Below, in pieces: positions 9,305 through 17,806 of a stretch of 64,000 bases of DNA. The notes beneath the pieces are model-generated. The model did not search any database. It saw only the letters and a program-made list of their open reading frames with translations, and was not told where the DNA came from. Position numbers and translations under genes: made by a program. Position 1 is the stretch's first letter, and the number at the start of each line of letters is the position of its first letter. Origin of the DNA: CAZHCA01 sp964530825 (GTDB taxonomy: Bacteria > Bacteroidota > Bacteroidia > Chitinophagales > Saprospiraceae); NCBI GenBank assembly GCA_964530825.1, contig CAZHCA010000009.1, positions 62,001 to 126,000 on the forward strand, read 5' to 3'.

Positions 9305-9856
9305 CTACAGATGCTCATTGATATTGGCGATGTCGCGATCAATCTCATTGACGATGCTCTGTAGCGTGTGCTCAAACCCGTCTTTGGTGGATTCGATTTT
9401 ATCCTTAGCCGATTGGATCAGGTCATCTGCTTTGTCGATGGTCTCCTGGGCTTGGGCGATCTTTTTCTCCAAATCCTGGATTTTTTCCCGGTATTCGGCA
9501 ACCTGCTGCTCTAACTTTTTTACCTCGGCTTGCTTCGATTTTACCCGTTGCTGCACTTGTTTTTCTAGGGCGGCATCGAATTGTTGCTTCTCATTGGCCA
9601 GAATTTTTTTGTAGTGTTCGGCCGTTTGCAGAAGTTTATCCTTGGTAAGTCCGAGTGTAGAGGCAGTAGCAAAAGCCGAGCGGTAAGTAGTAGACTCATC
9701 CATATCCATAGAAGCCAGCGCGTGGAGCGATTGCTTGTATTCGATGTAGTCGAAGCCGGGCAGGTTATTTCGTTCCAGGGCTTTAGTTAGGAAGTCTACA
9801 CTGCGCTCGTCGAGACCGTGGTGATCGCCAAAAAGCGTTTTTAGACTTTTTTGCAT
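9305..9856 (-). CDS. small coiled-coil protein paired with the PspA-like protein
   Basis: I do not recognise a named family. The 183-residue protein has a compact N-terminal part (residues ~1-80) rich in D, H, L and aromatic residues. From about 85 to the end runs a continuous coiled coil (KQQFDAALEKQ, KQAEVKKLEQQVAEYREKI and onward). There is no signal peptide or membrane segment, so it is probably cytoplasmic. It is the first gene of a two-gene unit; the next gene starts 33 nt after its stop and encodes a membrane-anchored helical protein. The arrangement suggests that the two bind each other through their coiled coils. Function unknown. Confidence 0.7.
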   Translation of the reverse strand: MQKSLKTLFGDHHGLDERSVDFLTKALERNNLPGFDYIEYKQSLHALASMDMDESTTYRSAFATASTLGLTKDKLLQTAEHYKKILANEKQQFDAALEKQVQQRVKSKQAEVKKLEQQVAEYREKIQDLEKKIAQAQETIDKADDLIQSAKDKIESTKDGFEHTLQSIVNEIDRDIANINEHL

Positions 9857-10055
9857 GCGTTACTGTAGTTTTGAGTAGGTGACGACCAATTAACAAAAAT
9901 TAATACGTCCACACCAAGTTAGAAACCTTTACTCCTTTTGACAACAAAAGGTAAGGGATTTCATCCAGATGACCTGCAATTTTCGATGGGGGCCTGGGAG
10001 GAATCGATGGGATTTTAATCTAACCGAAGTAGCCTTTCGGTACCATAACAACACT

Positions 10056-10101
10056 GCCCGAGGCGACAATACGGGCTCTTCTTCAGTAGACCGCTACTGA
10101 A
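10056..10101 (-). terminator. hairpin pair after sbcC
   Basis: Reading leftwards from the sbcC stop, the first hairpin is TTCAGTAG/CTACTGAA with a 4-nt loop (10082-10101). A second is GCCCG/CGGGC (10056-10076). The T-run after them is poor, so termination may be inefficient or factor-assisted. Confidence 0.35.
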
Positions 10102-10112
10102 AATGCGCTCAA

Positions 10113-13100
10113 CTACCCTTCCACCCTTACCCGGCTGAACCCGTTACCACCTTTTTCTACCTGGATTTGCGTACCTACACGTTCCTTGAGGGCTTTGACG
10201 TGAGAGATTATACCGATAGTTTTGCCGGTAGACTGCAAGTTTTCCAGGGTGGTGAGCGCCAGGTCCAGACTACTGTCGTCGAGGGTACCAAATCCTTCGT
10301 CGATGAACAGGGACCGGATATTGGCATTGCGCCCTGCCAGATCGCTCAAACCCAGAGCCATGGCGAGACTTACCAAAAAAGTTTCTCCACCCGAAAGGGT
10401 ATGGATGCTCCGTACGTTGTTGGCCTGGTAGGTATCCATAATGACGAGGCCCAGGTCTTCGCCAGTTTTTTTCTCGATCAGGTAGCGCCCATGCAACCGC
10501 TGTAGGTACTGGTTGGCAAGCAGAATGAGCTGCTGCAGCGTAAGACCCTGGGCAAATACCCTAAACTTCTTCCCATCGGCCGTACCGATAATATCATTGA
10601 GCGCAGCCCAGCGCCGGTAAGCTTTTTCCTGCTCCTGAATCTGCTCGGTCAATGCACCGGCCGCAGCTTTTTGTTCTTGTTGGCGCTGGAGTTGCTCCTG
10701 TAATTGACCAAGCTCACGGTCGATAGTAGATAGCATTTCCTGGGTAGCTTCGTATCGTTGCTCGAGATCGGAAAGATCGGCGGTGCGTTCGGTTTCCGTA
10801 TACCCAGCCATTTGGCGTTCGGTCTCAATTCGCTGTTGTTCGATGAGTTGGTGCGACTCCTGCAGTCGGCGCCGGGCTTCCTGCCACGAATAGACCTGAT
10901 CTTCGTTTAATTCCAGCTTTTCCAGGTCGGAGAAATGCCGCAAGCCGTAACCTGGTAATTCCGCCTCCAGGGTGGTTCGCACCTCCCGGGCCCGCTCCTC
11001 GGCTGCCTGCATTTGGTCTCTTTTACCCCGGATTGTCGCCTCCAGAGCCACCTGCCGCTCGCGCAGTTGCTGTAGTTGCTGTTGGGAATTGACCGCCTTT
11101 TTTTCGGCCTGATTAATGGTCTGCTGCCTATCTCGACGCACTGCTTCCGGGTCCTGATCCCCCAAAAGCTGACGCCGCCGCTCTCTTAAGGCAACTACGG
11201 CTGCCGTTAGGTTAGCTAACTCATCTCGCATTGCCTCCGCATGGCTAGTGCGTTGCTCGAGATCATTTTGCACTCCGAGCAGGCGCTGCCGTAGCAGATT
11301 TATTTGCCCCTCTTGTTCCTTTACTTGCTTTTCTGTTTTTTCCCATTGTGCGCCATGGCTGCTCAATTCTTGCAACCGCTCATTCTCCGCTTCGGAGGTG
11401 AAGTTCAACTTATAGGATGCGAAGTCTGCTTTTAATTGATCAGTGAGTTCACCTATTTCCTTTTGGTAGGTCGATTGCTGCCGCATAAAGCCTTGCTCTT
11501 TTTCATCAAGCACTCGTTGGCGGGCCCGCATTTCCAGCATTTTGTCCTGGTAGCTTTTCAGCAGGTTTTCTTGCTGCCCTATCGATCTAAGGGACTTGCG
11601 CAACTGCTCCTTGGTGGCCGTTACCTGATCCAATTGATTGGCTGTACGGATCAAGGCTTGTCGGAGTCCAGCAGTGCTACCTCGGTCCCAACCATCCGCA
11701 TTGATGCCCAACAGGTTTTCCTGAATGCGTTGCTCGAAGTCAAAGATGCGCGCCCGTTGCTCGTCGACTCGCCCGCGCCGTCTCTTCCCCTCATGCCCTT
11801 CTAACTGCTCAAGTTGAACGGTGATTTCGCGTTGTTCATCCAACTGCTGTCGTTGCAACTTCCGGAGCTTTTCCAGGTCCTGCTCCGCTTGTCTATAGTC
11901 TACCAGCGCTTGGTCTACAAAAGGCTCGAGGTCCATTTCGCGAAAAGGATGATCTTTGGAAAAACACAAAGGGCAAGGCTCCCCTTCTGCAAGTGCTTGG
12001 CGATCTTTTTCGTAGTTGGCAATAGTTTGCTGCTGCTGGTAAATACCCTGACGAATGCGCACCCGTTCCTGGGCCCGGTCGGCTTGCTCAATAGTGGTCA
12101 TCAATGCCTTATTGAGAGCCAACTCGCGGGTACGCAAATTTTCCAATTGTTCTTCGTGGACTGTTAGCTCGCGCAAATAGTCCTGATATTGTTCGATCAA
12201 CCTCTGTAATTGGGTCAGTTGCTGTTGCTGGCGTTCGAGTTGCCGCGCGTGCGCATCGATAGCATCGAAGACTTCTTCTCGCTCGGTGATGAGCCAGGGG
12301 GGCCGTTGTTGCTGGAATCGATCCATCAATCGCTCCCATTCTTGCCGGGCCTGTCCGATGCGGTTCTCTTTCTTCTGCATACTTTTGGTCAAGCTGACTC
12401 GCTCGCGATGAGTCTCGGCCAGTGCTTGTTCGAGTTCAGCAAGTTGGTTGCGGCGGCGGTCCCAATCGCGAAAGCGTTGCTGAATTGCGACTATTTTTTG
12501 AGAAAGTGTCGACAGATAATGATGCTCCGAAAGCCACTGCCGCCCATCCTGCAGGGTCTGCTCAAGCTTGACTTGTTCGGTTTCCAGCCGAACGACCTGT
12601 TCCTGCAATTTAGCTAGCTCGGTTTCCGTTTGTTTTAACGCTCGGCGTTGCCGTTGTTGGTGTTCCTCTTTCTCGGCGAGCCGGGTGTCGAGCTGAACGA
12701 CCTCGGCCAGAACGGGTGCTTGCTGTGCACCTTGCTCTTTTGCATTGGCTAGCTCAACCGTTGCGCGCTCGTAGCTATCTTGGACGGCTTGCATCTGCGT
12801 GTTTAAGGTTTGGCGCTCGTCCTGTAAGGCCTGAAGCTGAACCTGGTGGGCCTTCAGCTCTTCCTGGAGTTGAGCCAGCCGTCTTTTTTCATGCAAAAGG
12901 GGTTGAACCTGTAAGTAACGATCCAGCAGCTTGAAGGAGTCAGCATATTCCGCCAGGGCCCTATCATTTTCCTGCCTTCGTTGGTCGAGTTGCTCCAGGT
13001 TTTTCCGCAGTCGGGCGACTGCGTCTACGCGGTTGAGCAAATGTTGTTGTTGTTTAGCAATTTGGCGCTGTTCTTTGGCAGCTGCTTCCTGCTGTTTTCG

Positions 13101-13772
13101 TCGGGCAACCAAATTCTGCTCTGCCTCAGAAGATAAAAGGGCGATACCAGTAAGGCGATTCTGTAAATCCTGTAGTCGCTGTTTTTCCTGCTTTGCCCGC
13201 TCGTAAGCACCGCGTGATAGACGAGAATAGATCTCGGTGCCGGTAATTTTTTCGAGCAGTTCGCTGCGCTCCCGCTCGTCGGCGTGTAGAAAGGCGGCAA
13301 AATCGCCCTGAGCCAGTAAGACCGAGCGCCGGAACCGGTCGTAATCGAGGCCCGTACAGTCGGCGACCTTCTGATCGACCTCTCTTGATAATTCCGCTAC
13401 CAACCGAAAGGCTCCGGCCTTCTCGTCCCATACAGACAGTTCTCTTTTGGGGCCATTAAGTTTGCCGTAGGCTTTGCCGTAGGCCCGCCACATTTTCCAG
13501 GATGCGCGCAGGCGCTGCCCGTTGTGCTCGAGCTCGACTTCGGCCAGGGTATCGGTACTACCGTAGGTGATCACTTCGGTAACCTGGCGAGTACGCGGCA
13601 CCTTACCGTAAAGCGCCAGGGTGATAGCATCGAGAATAGAAGTTTTTCCGGCTCCCGTATCACCTGTAATGGCATAGAGGCCAGTAAGCGCCAGGGGTGG
13701 CACTCGGAAATCGATGACCGTTTCCCCGCGCAATGAGTTAATATTGCGGATGGTTACTTTATCGATGCGCAT
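10113..13772 (-). CDS. sbcC: DNA double-strand-break nuclease ATPase subunit SbcC
   Basis: About 1,219 residues with the Rad50/SbcC layout. The N-terminal ATPase half has Walker A GDTGAGKT at 37-44. Long coiled-coil arms surround a central zinc-hook motif CPLC near residue 600. The C-terminal ATPase half has the ABC signature LSGGE and Walker B LFIDEGFGTLD. SbcC with SbcD cuts hairpins and processes blocked DNA ends in the cytoplasm. I chose the ATG at 13772 because MRIDKVTIRNINSL is the family's usual N-terminus; an ATG 30 nt upstream would lie inside sbcD. The chosen start is 2 nt after the sbcD stop, so translation is likely coupled. Confidence 0.96.
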   Translation of the reverse strand: MRIDKVTIRNINSLRGETVIDFRVPPLALTGLYAITGDTGAGKTSILDAITLALYGKVPRTRQVTEVITYGSTDTLAEVELEHNGQRLRASWKMWRAYGKAYGKLNGPKRELSVWDEKAGAFRLVAELSREVDQKVADCTGLDYDRFRRSVLLAQGDFAAFLHADERERSELLEKITGTEIYSRLSRGAYERAKQEKQRLQDLQNRLTGIALLSSEAEQNLVARRKQQEAAAKEQRQIAKQQQHLLNRVDAVARLRKNLEQLDQRRQENDRALAEYADSFKLLDRYLQVQPLLHEKRRLAQLQEELKAHQVQLQALQDERQTLNTQMQAVQDSYERATVELANAKEQGAQQAPVLAEVVQLDTRLAEKEEHQQRQRRALKQTETELAKLQEQVVRLETEQVKLEQTLQDGRQWLSEHHYLSTLSQKIVAIQQRFRDWDRRRNQLAELEQALAETHRERVSLTKSMQKKENRIGQARQEWERLMDRFQQQRPPWLITEREEVFDAIDAHARQLERQQQQLTQLQRLIEQYQDYLRELTVHEEQLENLRTRELALNKALMTTIEQADRAQERVRIRQGIYQQQQTIANYEKDRQALAEGEPCPLCFSKDHPFREMDLEPFVDQALVDYRQAEQDLEKLRKLQRQQLDEQREITVQLEQLEGHEGKRRRGRVDEQRARIFDFEQRIQENLLGINADGWDRGSTAGLRQALIRTANQLDQVTATKEQLRKSLRSIGQQENLLKSYQDKMLEMRARQRVLDEKEQGFMRQQSTYQKEIGELTDQLKADFASYKLNFTSEAENERLQELSSHGAQWEKTEKQVKEQEGQINLLRQRLLGVQNDLEQRTSHAEAMRDELANLTAAVVALRERRRQLLGDQDPEAVRRDRQQTINQAEKKAVNSQQQLQQLRERQVALEATIRGKRDQMQAAEERAREVRTTLEAELPGYGLRHFSDLEKLELNEDQVYSWQEARRRLQESHQLIEQQRIETERQMAGYTETERTADLSDLEQRYEATQEMLSTIDRELGQLQEQLQRQQEQKAAAGALTEQIQEQEKAYRRWAALNDIIGTADGKKFRVFAQGLTLQQLILLANQYLQRLHGRYLIEKKTGEDLGLVIMDTYQANNVRSIHTLSGGETFLVSLAMALGLSDLAGRNANIRSLFIDEGFGTLDDSSLDLALTTLENLQSTGKTIGIISHVKALKERVGTQIQVEKGGNGFSRVRVEG

Positions 13773-13774
13773 AG

Positions 13775-15010
13775 TTAGGTTTCGTCCTGCTCTTGTATCC
13801 AATCGCGTAATTCTAAAAAAGTAGCCTCCAGCTCGGGCATCTCTTCCGGCGGTGCGCCGTAACTCCGGCAGCGCCGGCGAAAAACCTCGAGTTCCTGCTC
13901 CAGCAATACCAGGTCGGGTGCCGGGAGTTGTTCATACAACCCGCGGTACTGCCGATCGATGCGGATTTTGAGCAGTTCCAGGGGCATATCTTCGGCAAAT
14001 TCCTGCAACAATACGTCGAGTTGGGGCACGAAAGCGTCGAGTTCCAGCACCACCTCCACCCAGGCAGTCAGGCCGCCGGGTTCCTGCCGGTCGGCAAAAG
14101 CCCGTAGCTTTTGCTGCACGGTTTCCAGGTCGCCGGTGATGGTTTTCAGCCGGCGGAAGGTAGGAGCGGCAACCCAATCCACCGCAGGCAACTTCCCTTG
14201 TCCGAAGGTTACGTGGTAAACGCCTTTTTCGTCCTGGGTCTCCGAAAAACTCAACGGTATCAACGATCCTGAATAGCGCACCCGCCCCTGTTTGTCCAGT
14301 CGCTGCGGCCGGTGGATATGGCCGAGCGCCACGTAGTCAAATATTTCGGGTAGATGTCTGGCTTCAATGTTTTCGACATTTCCAATGTAAATATTGTCTT
14401 GCCGACCACTGGCTTGGGCACCAGTGGCATACAAATGCCCGGTCGTCAGAATGGGTACGCCCTGGGCTTGGTAAGGAGCTACAAGCGCGGCCATTCGCTC
14501 GTAATGGGCGCGTATACCTTCTTGGATGCGGGTTATTCGGGCCTGCCCACCCTCGGCCGCTACGCTGTAATGCAAGTCGCGATCGCGCAAGAAGGGCACT
14601 GCCGCCACCACTGCTTCCAGTGTTCCACTGGAGCTGTGAAGCTCTAAAATATCGCGCTGCGGGTTTTCGCTGGCGGCCCCCACCACCCGTACGCGCAATT
14701 GGGCCAGCAGGTCGCGAGGAGCCTCTAGCATCGCAGGCGAGTCGTGATTTCCGCCGACGATGATCACGTGCTTGCAATCAGTATCCAGCAAACTGGTCAA
14801 CAATCGGTAATAGAGCCGCCGGGCGTAATTGGGCGGATTGCCAATGTCGAAAATGTCGCCCGCTACGATCAGGGCATCAACCCCCTTTTCCAGGATAACC
14901 GACAGAAGCCAGTCTAACGCCAACTCGTGTTCGGCTTCCCGGTCCTGGTAGATGAACTTTTGGCCCAAATGCCAGTCTGATGTATGTAACAAGGTAAATC
15001 CTTTTGCCAT
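13775..15010 (-). CDS. sbcD: exonuclease subunit SbcD (Mre11-type)
   Basis: A 411-residue calcineurin-like phosphoesterase. Metal-binding motifs are in order: HTSDWHLGQ near residue 9, AGDIFDIGNPP, GGNHDSP, TGHLYATG and ALGHIHRPQ. The C-terminal part is the SbcD cap. It provides the nuclease activity of the SbcCD complex, and sbcC follows immediately. The start MAKGFTLLHTSDWHLG is standard for the family. A YheT-type hydrolase gene ends 58 nt upstream on the same strand, so sbcDC may be expressed from the same transcript or from a promoter in that gap. Confidence 0.97.
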   Translation of the reverse strand: MAKGFTLLHTSDWHLGQKFIYQDREAEHELALDWLLSVILEKGVDALIVAGDIFDIGNPPNYARRLYYRLLTSLLDTDCKHVIIVGGNHDSPAMLEAPRDLLAQLRVRVVGAASENPQRDILELHSSSGTLEAVVAAVPFLRDRDLHYSVAAEGGQARITRIQEGIRAHYERMAALVAPYQAQGVPILTTGHLYATGAQASGRQDNIYIGNVENIEARHLPEIFDYVALGHIHRPQRLDKQGRVRYSGSLIPLSFSETQDEKGVYHVTFGQGKLPAVDWVAAPTFRRLKTITGDLETVQQKLRAFADRQEPGGLTAWVEVVLELDAFVPQLDVLLQEFAEDMPLELLKIRIDRQYRGLYEQLPAPDLVLLEQELEVFRRRCRSYGAPPEEMPELEATFLELRDWIQEQDET

Positions 15011-15068
15011 AGCTCCCCTAAGTTAACAGATGCATAGGAAAAATGGGCAGAATTCTTGAGTGATGCTA

Positions 15069-16043
15069 TTACTGATACCTTTGGCCCTGCACAAAACACC
15101 AGGCACGCTCCTCTGACCAAGGCACGGAGCTGCGGGGTACGAAGAACCCTACGTGACCGCCCCGGTGGGGCACTTCCAAATACAGATAGGGATGGTTTTG
15201 CGCCATCCGGCGCGGATGGCAAGACGGTGTTAGGATGGGATCGTTCTCGGCATTTACCAACAAGGTAGGGACGGCAATACCTTCCATAAAGTTCAAGGCG
15301 CTGGAATGGTAATAAAACTCCTCTGCGCTCGAAAAGCCATTAATAGGTGCAGAAAAAAAAACGTCAAAATCACGCCAGACTTTCACTTTTTCAAATAGAG
15401 ACACATCAATTAGTCCTGGGAACTGGGCTTCCTTTCGGCGCAGTTTTTCCTGGAGGCGGGTAAAAAAACGATTGCGGTAAAAGCGATTGCTCCGCAAGTC
15501 GAGTGTGGCCGAACTGGCTCCCAGATCACAAGGCACAGAAAAGGCGACCGCGCTATCAATGGGGGCGGGAACGTACTGCCCCTTCACGCCCAGGTATTTG
15601 AGGGTCATGGCCCCCCCCATACTAAAGCCAATGAGGGTCACCCGCTCGTAGGAGCGGCGACCGACCGCGTGCTCGACTACCGTGCCAATATCCTCCACAT
15701 CGCCATGGTAATAGAGGCGGGGTGTACGGTTCATCTCCTCACTGCAAGAGCGACAGTTCCAGGCCAATACTTCCCAACCACGCCGGTGGAAGTAATCTGC
15801 CATGCCGCGCACGTAAGTCCGCTGGCTGTTGCCTTCCAGCCCATGGGACAGAATGACCAGTTTTGCTTCTCTTCCCGGCAGCCAATCGAGATCGAGAAAG
15901 TCACCATCCGGCAGCTCCAGTCTTTCGCGTTCGTAAGGCAGATCCGGAAAGCGTCGCGTAACCGAAGGCACGATGGTCTGTAGGTGACCATTGAATTGGT
16001 ACCAGGGCGGCCCGGGATAGGCCGAAGGATCGACTAAAGGCAT
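15069..16043 (-). CDS. YheT-family alpha/beta hydrolase
   Basis: A 324-residue alpha/beta hydrolase of the YheT/ABHD1-3 group, shown by the N-terminal NGHLQTIVPS segment. The nucleophile is Ser141 in GFSMGG. The acid is likely Asp in AENDPILT and the base His in GGHVGF. Substrates of bacterial members are uncertain; eukaryotic relatives act on lipids and esters. No signal peptide is visible, so it is cytoplasmic. It starts 6 nt after the stop of the upstream CotH-family gene, which implies one transcript, and it is followed by sbcD. Confidence 0.92.
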   Translation of the reverse strand: MPLVDPSAYPGPPWYQFNGHLQTIVPSVTRRFPDLPYERERLELPDGDFLDLDWLPGREAKLVILSHGLEGNSQRTYVRGMADYFHRRGWEVLAWNCRSCSEEMNRTPRLYYHGDVEDIGTVVEHAVGRRSYERVTLIGFSMGGAMTLKYLGVKGQYVPAPIDSAVAFSVPCDLGASSATLDLRSNRFYRNRFFTRLQEKLRRKEAQFPGLIDVSLFEKVKVWRDFDVFFSAPINGFSSAEEFYYHSSALNFMEGIAVPTLLVNAENDPILTPSCHPRRMAQNHPYLYLEVPHRGGHVGFFVPRSSVPWSEERAWCFVQGQRYQ

Positions 16044-16049
16044 GAATAC

Positions 16050-17621
16050 TTATAATTTCTCTTTGCTTTGATGGTACTCCAGACCAGCCCGTCGGGGAGA
16101 AAGCGAAGCCGATTTCGCTCCTTCCGCAACGATGTAGTAACAGACTTCTTCCCCGTTGGGACAACTTGCCGACCAACTTTTACCGCCCTCAACGCTCTCC
16201 TGCATAGGTACAGATATATAAGCGCCCAAGCGGCCTAACCGGTAACACAGATACACACGTTCGGCTTCATCTACTTCAGCCCAAACATTCAGTTCGTCCC
16301 CAGCGATGGCGTGACGGACCGAGGTGATTACCGGATCGTTTTGCTGAAAAAGCGGGTGTTTCTCGAAGTAGGCAGTGCGCGCATCCATGAGCTCCGACAG
16401 ACCAATGATGGAGGTACCTCCGGCTTCCTGCGATTGGTCGATATTTGCCCGAAAGGTCACTAGGGGATAGAGCAAATTAGGGTCTTGCTCGACATAGGGC
16501 GCCACAATATCCTGCCAGGCTCGCGCCCGCTCCAGATACTTACCGTTAACAAAAAATTCTTCGATGATCGTTTTGCAGTGGGCGACATAGATTTTACGGT
16601 ACAGGTCGTTTTGCAGTAATCGTTGGTGGAGCGGGCGCTTTTCGTTTCGGTAGTGAACGAACATACTCATCTCTTTCAATTCGTCGTCGGTCAGCTCTTT
16701 GTCTAGGGTCAGCCGGCGAAAACCTCCGAAGGCCAAGTTCATATCCCATACGAGGGGATGAAAAACACCCTCCGTATCCTCATAGAGGTAGTAATTGTGA
16801 CTCAAGCCACCCAAGTAACTGTCAATATTTGCAAGTACATTATTAAAGGCCATCATCCAGAGCGCCTGGTTCACATCGAATTTAGCGGGCAGCGCGTTGG
16901 TTTGCTCATGGAGGAGCCTGGTTAACTCAATCAGTTGGGCCCAGCCGTGGTCCGACTTCAATTCGTACAAGCCATTGTAACAGGCCGAGTCCATTCCTAA
17001 GTAGAGCAGCGAGGCTTTATCACCTTTGGGGCAGTAGGGCGGCTGCTTGATCCGCCAGTTGGGATCGCACTTAATGAAAATGCCGTCATCGTTTTCGAAG
17101 TATCGTTCGAGGAAAGGATCTTCAATACTTTCGACATTAGTGTATACACCAATAAATGCGTCGTTGACGTAGAGGCGCACGAAGTTGGCTTGAGGGGCCG
17201 GCATGTAGGTGCGTGCAATTTCGTATGCCAATACCTCGCGCACTAAACTCGGATCGCGAAAACCGTTGGACAGCTTGAGTTTCTCGTATCCGCCTGGAAG
17301 GGCGAGATCATCCTCTTCGAAGTCGATCTTAATGTTGAAGGGCAGCTTACGCGCTTCGTTTTTGCTGGGGTTATTGTAAGAGCTATTCCCTTTATAACGC
17401 ACCCCCACCCCTTTGTAGCGAACGCCCTTATACATCAGGTCGGCCGCCACGCGCTCATCCTCGCCCGCACGCTTAAGCGAATCCAGGATATGGTGCCAAT
17501 TATCAAAGGAAAAATACAGTTTGATCTCGGCGACCTGCCCAGGATCGTAGAGGTCTTGGCCAAAGGCGGTGAAGCTGAAAAAGGCAAAAAAGGTCGACAC
17601 GATAAGGGTTCGCATGGTCAT
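16050..17621 (-). CDS. secreted CotH kinase family protein (paralog 1)
   Basis: A 523-residue protein with a signal peptide (hydrophobic core followed by TAFGQ) and a CotH kinase domain. Conserved features are RYKGNSSY, KLSNGFRDPSLVREVLAYEIAR near 118-140, and the metal-site motif VWDMNLAFGG. CotH proteins are atypical kinases; Bacillus CotH phosphorylates spore-coat proteins. In Bacteroidota they are exported and their substrates are unknown. The start could equally be the ATG two codons in (MRTLIV). A second, similar gene lies 185 nt upstream, so the two are tandem paralogs. The next gene downstream (YheT type) begins 6 nt after the stop. Confidence 0.9.
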   Translation of the reverse strand: MTMRTLIVSTFFAFFSFTAFGQDLYDPGQVAEIKLYFSFDNWHHILDSLKRAGEDERVAADLMYKGVRYKGVGVRYKGNSSYNNPSKNEARKLPFNIKIDFEEDDLALPGGYEKLKLSNGFRDPSLVREVLAYEIARTYMPAPQANFVRLYVNDAFIGVYTNVESIEDPFLERYFENDDGIFIKCDPNWRIKQPPYCPKGDKASLLYLGMDSACYNGLYELKSDHGWAQLIELTRLLHEQTNALPAKFDVNQALWMMAFNNVLANIDSYLGGLSHNYYLYEDTEGVFHPLVWDMNLAFGGFRRLTLDKELTDDELKEMSMFVHYRNEKRPLHQRLLQNDLYRKIYVAHCKTIIEEFFVNGKYLERARAWQDIVAPYVEQDPNLLYPLVTFRANIDQSQEAGGTSIIGLSELMDARTAYFEKHPLFQQNDPVITSVRHAIAGDELNVWAEVDEAERVYLCYRLGRLGAYISVPMQESVEGGKSWSASCPNGEEVCYYIVAEGAKSASLSPRRAGLEYHQSKEKL

Positions 17622-17774
17622 CCTCGGGTTTTACCGGCTTGATCGGTCGTTGGGCCGGTGTCGTTTTAAAATTACACTTCTTTTTGAAGAAATTTTGAGC
17701 GTGTAGCGTACATTCCGAGGGGTAAATGAAAGCGCCCGGGCACCGAAATCGTCCAGGAAGGGAACGAAAGCAGC

Positions 17775-17797
17775 GGGCCGATCCGTATGATCGGCCC
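17775..17797. terminator. hairpin between the two CotH genes
   Basis: A perfect 9-bp stem, GGGCCGATC/GATCGGCCC, with loop CGTAT. It lies about 10 nt after the stop of the upstream CotH gene in the leftward direction. There is no clean T-run on that strand, so it may attenuate or stabilise the 3' end rather than fully terminate. Confidence 0.5.
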
Positions 17798-17806
17798 CGC
17801 TAAAAA

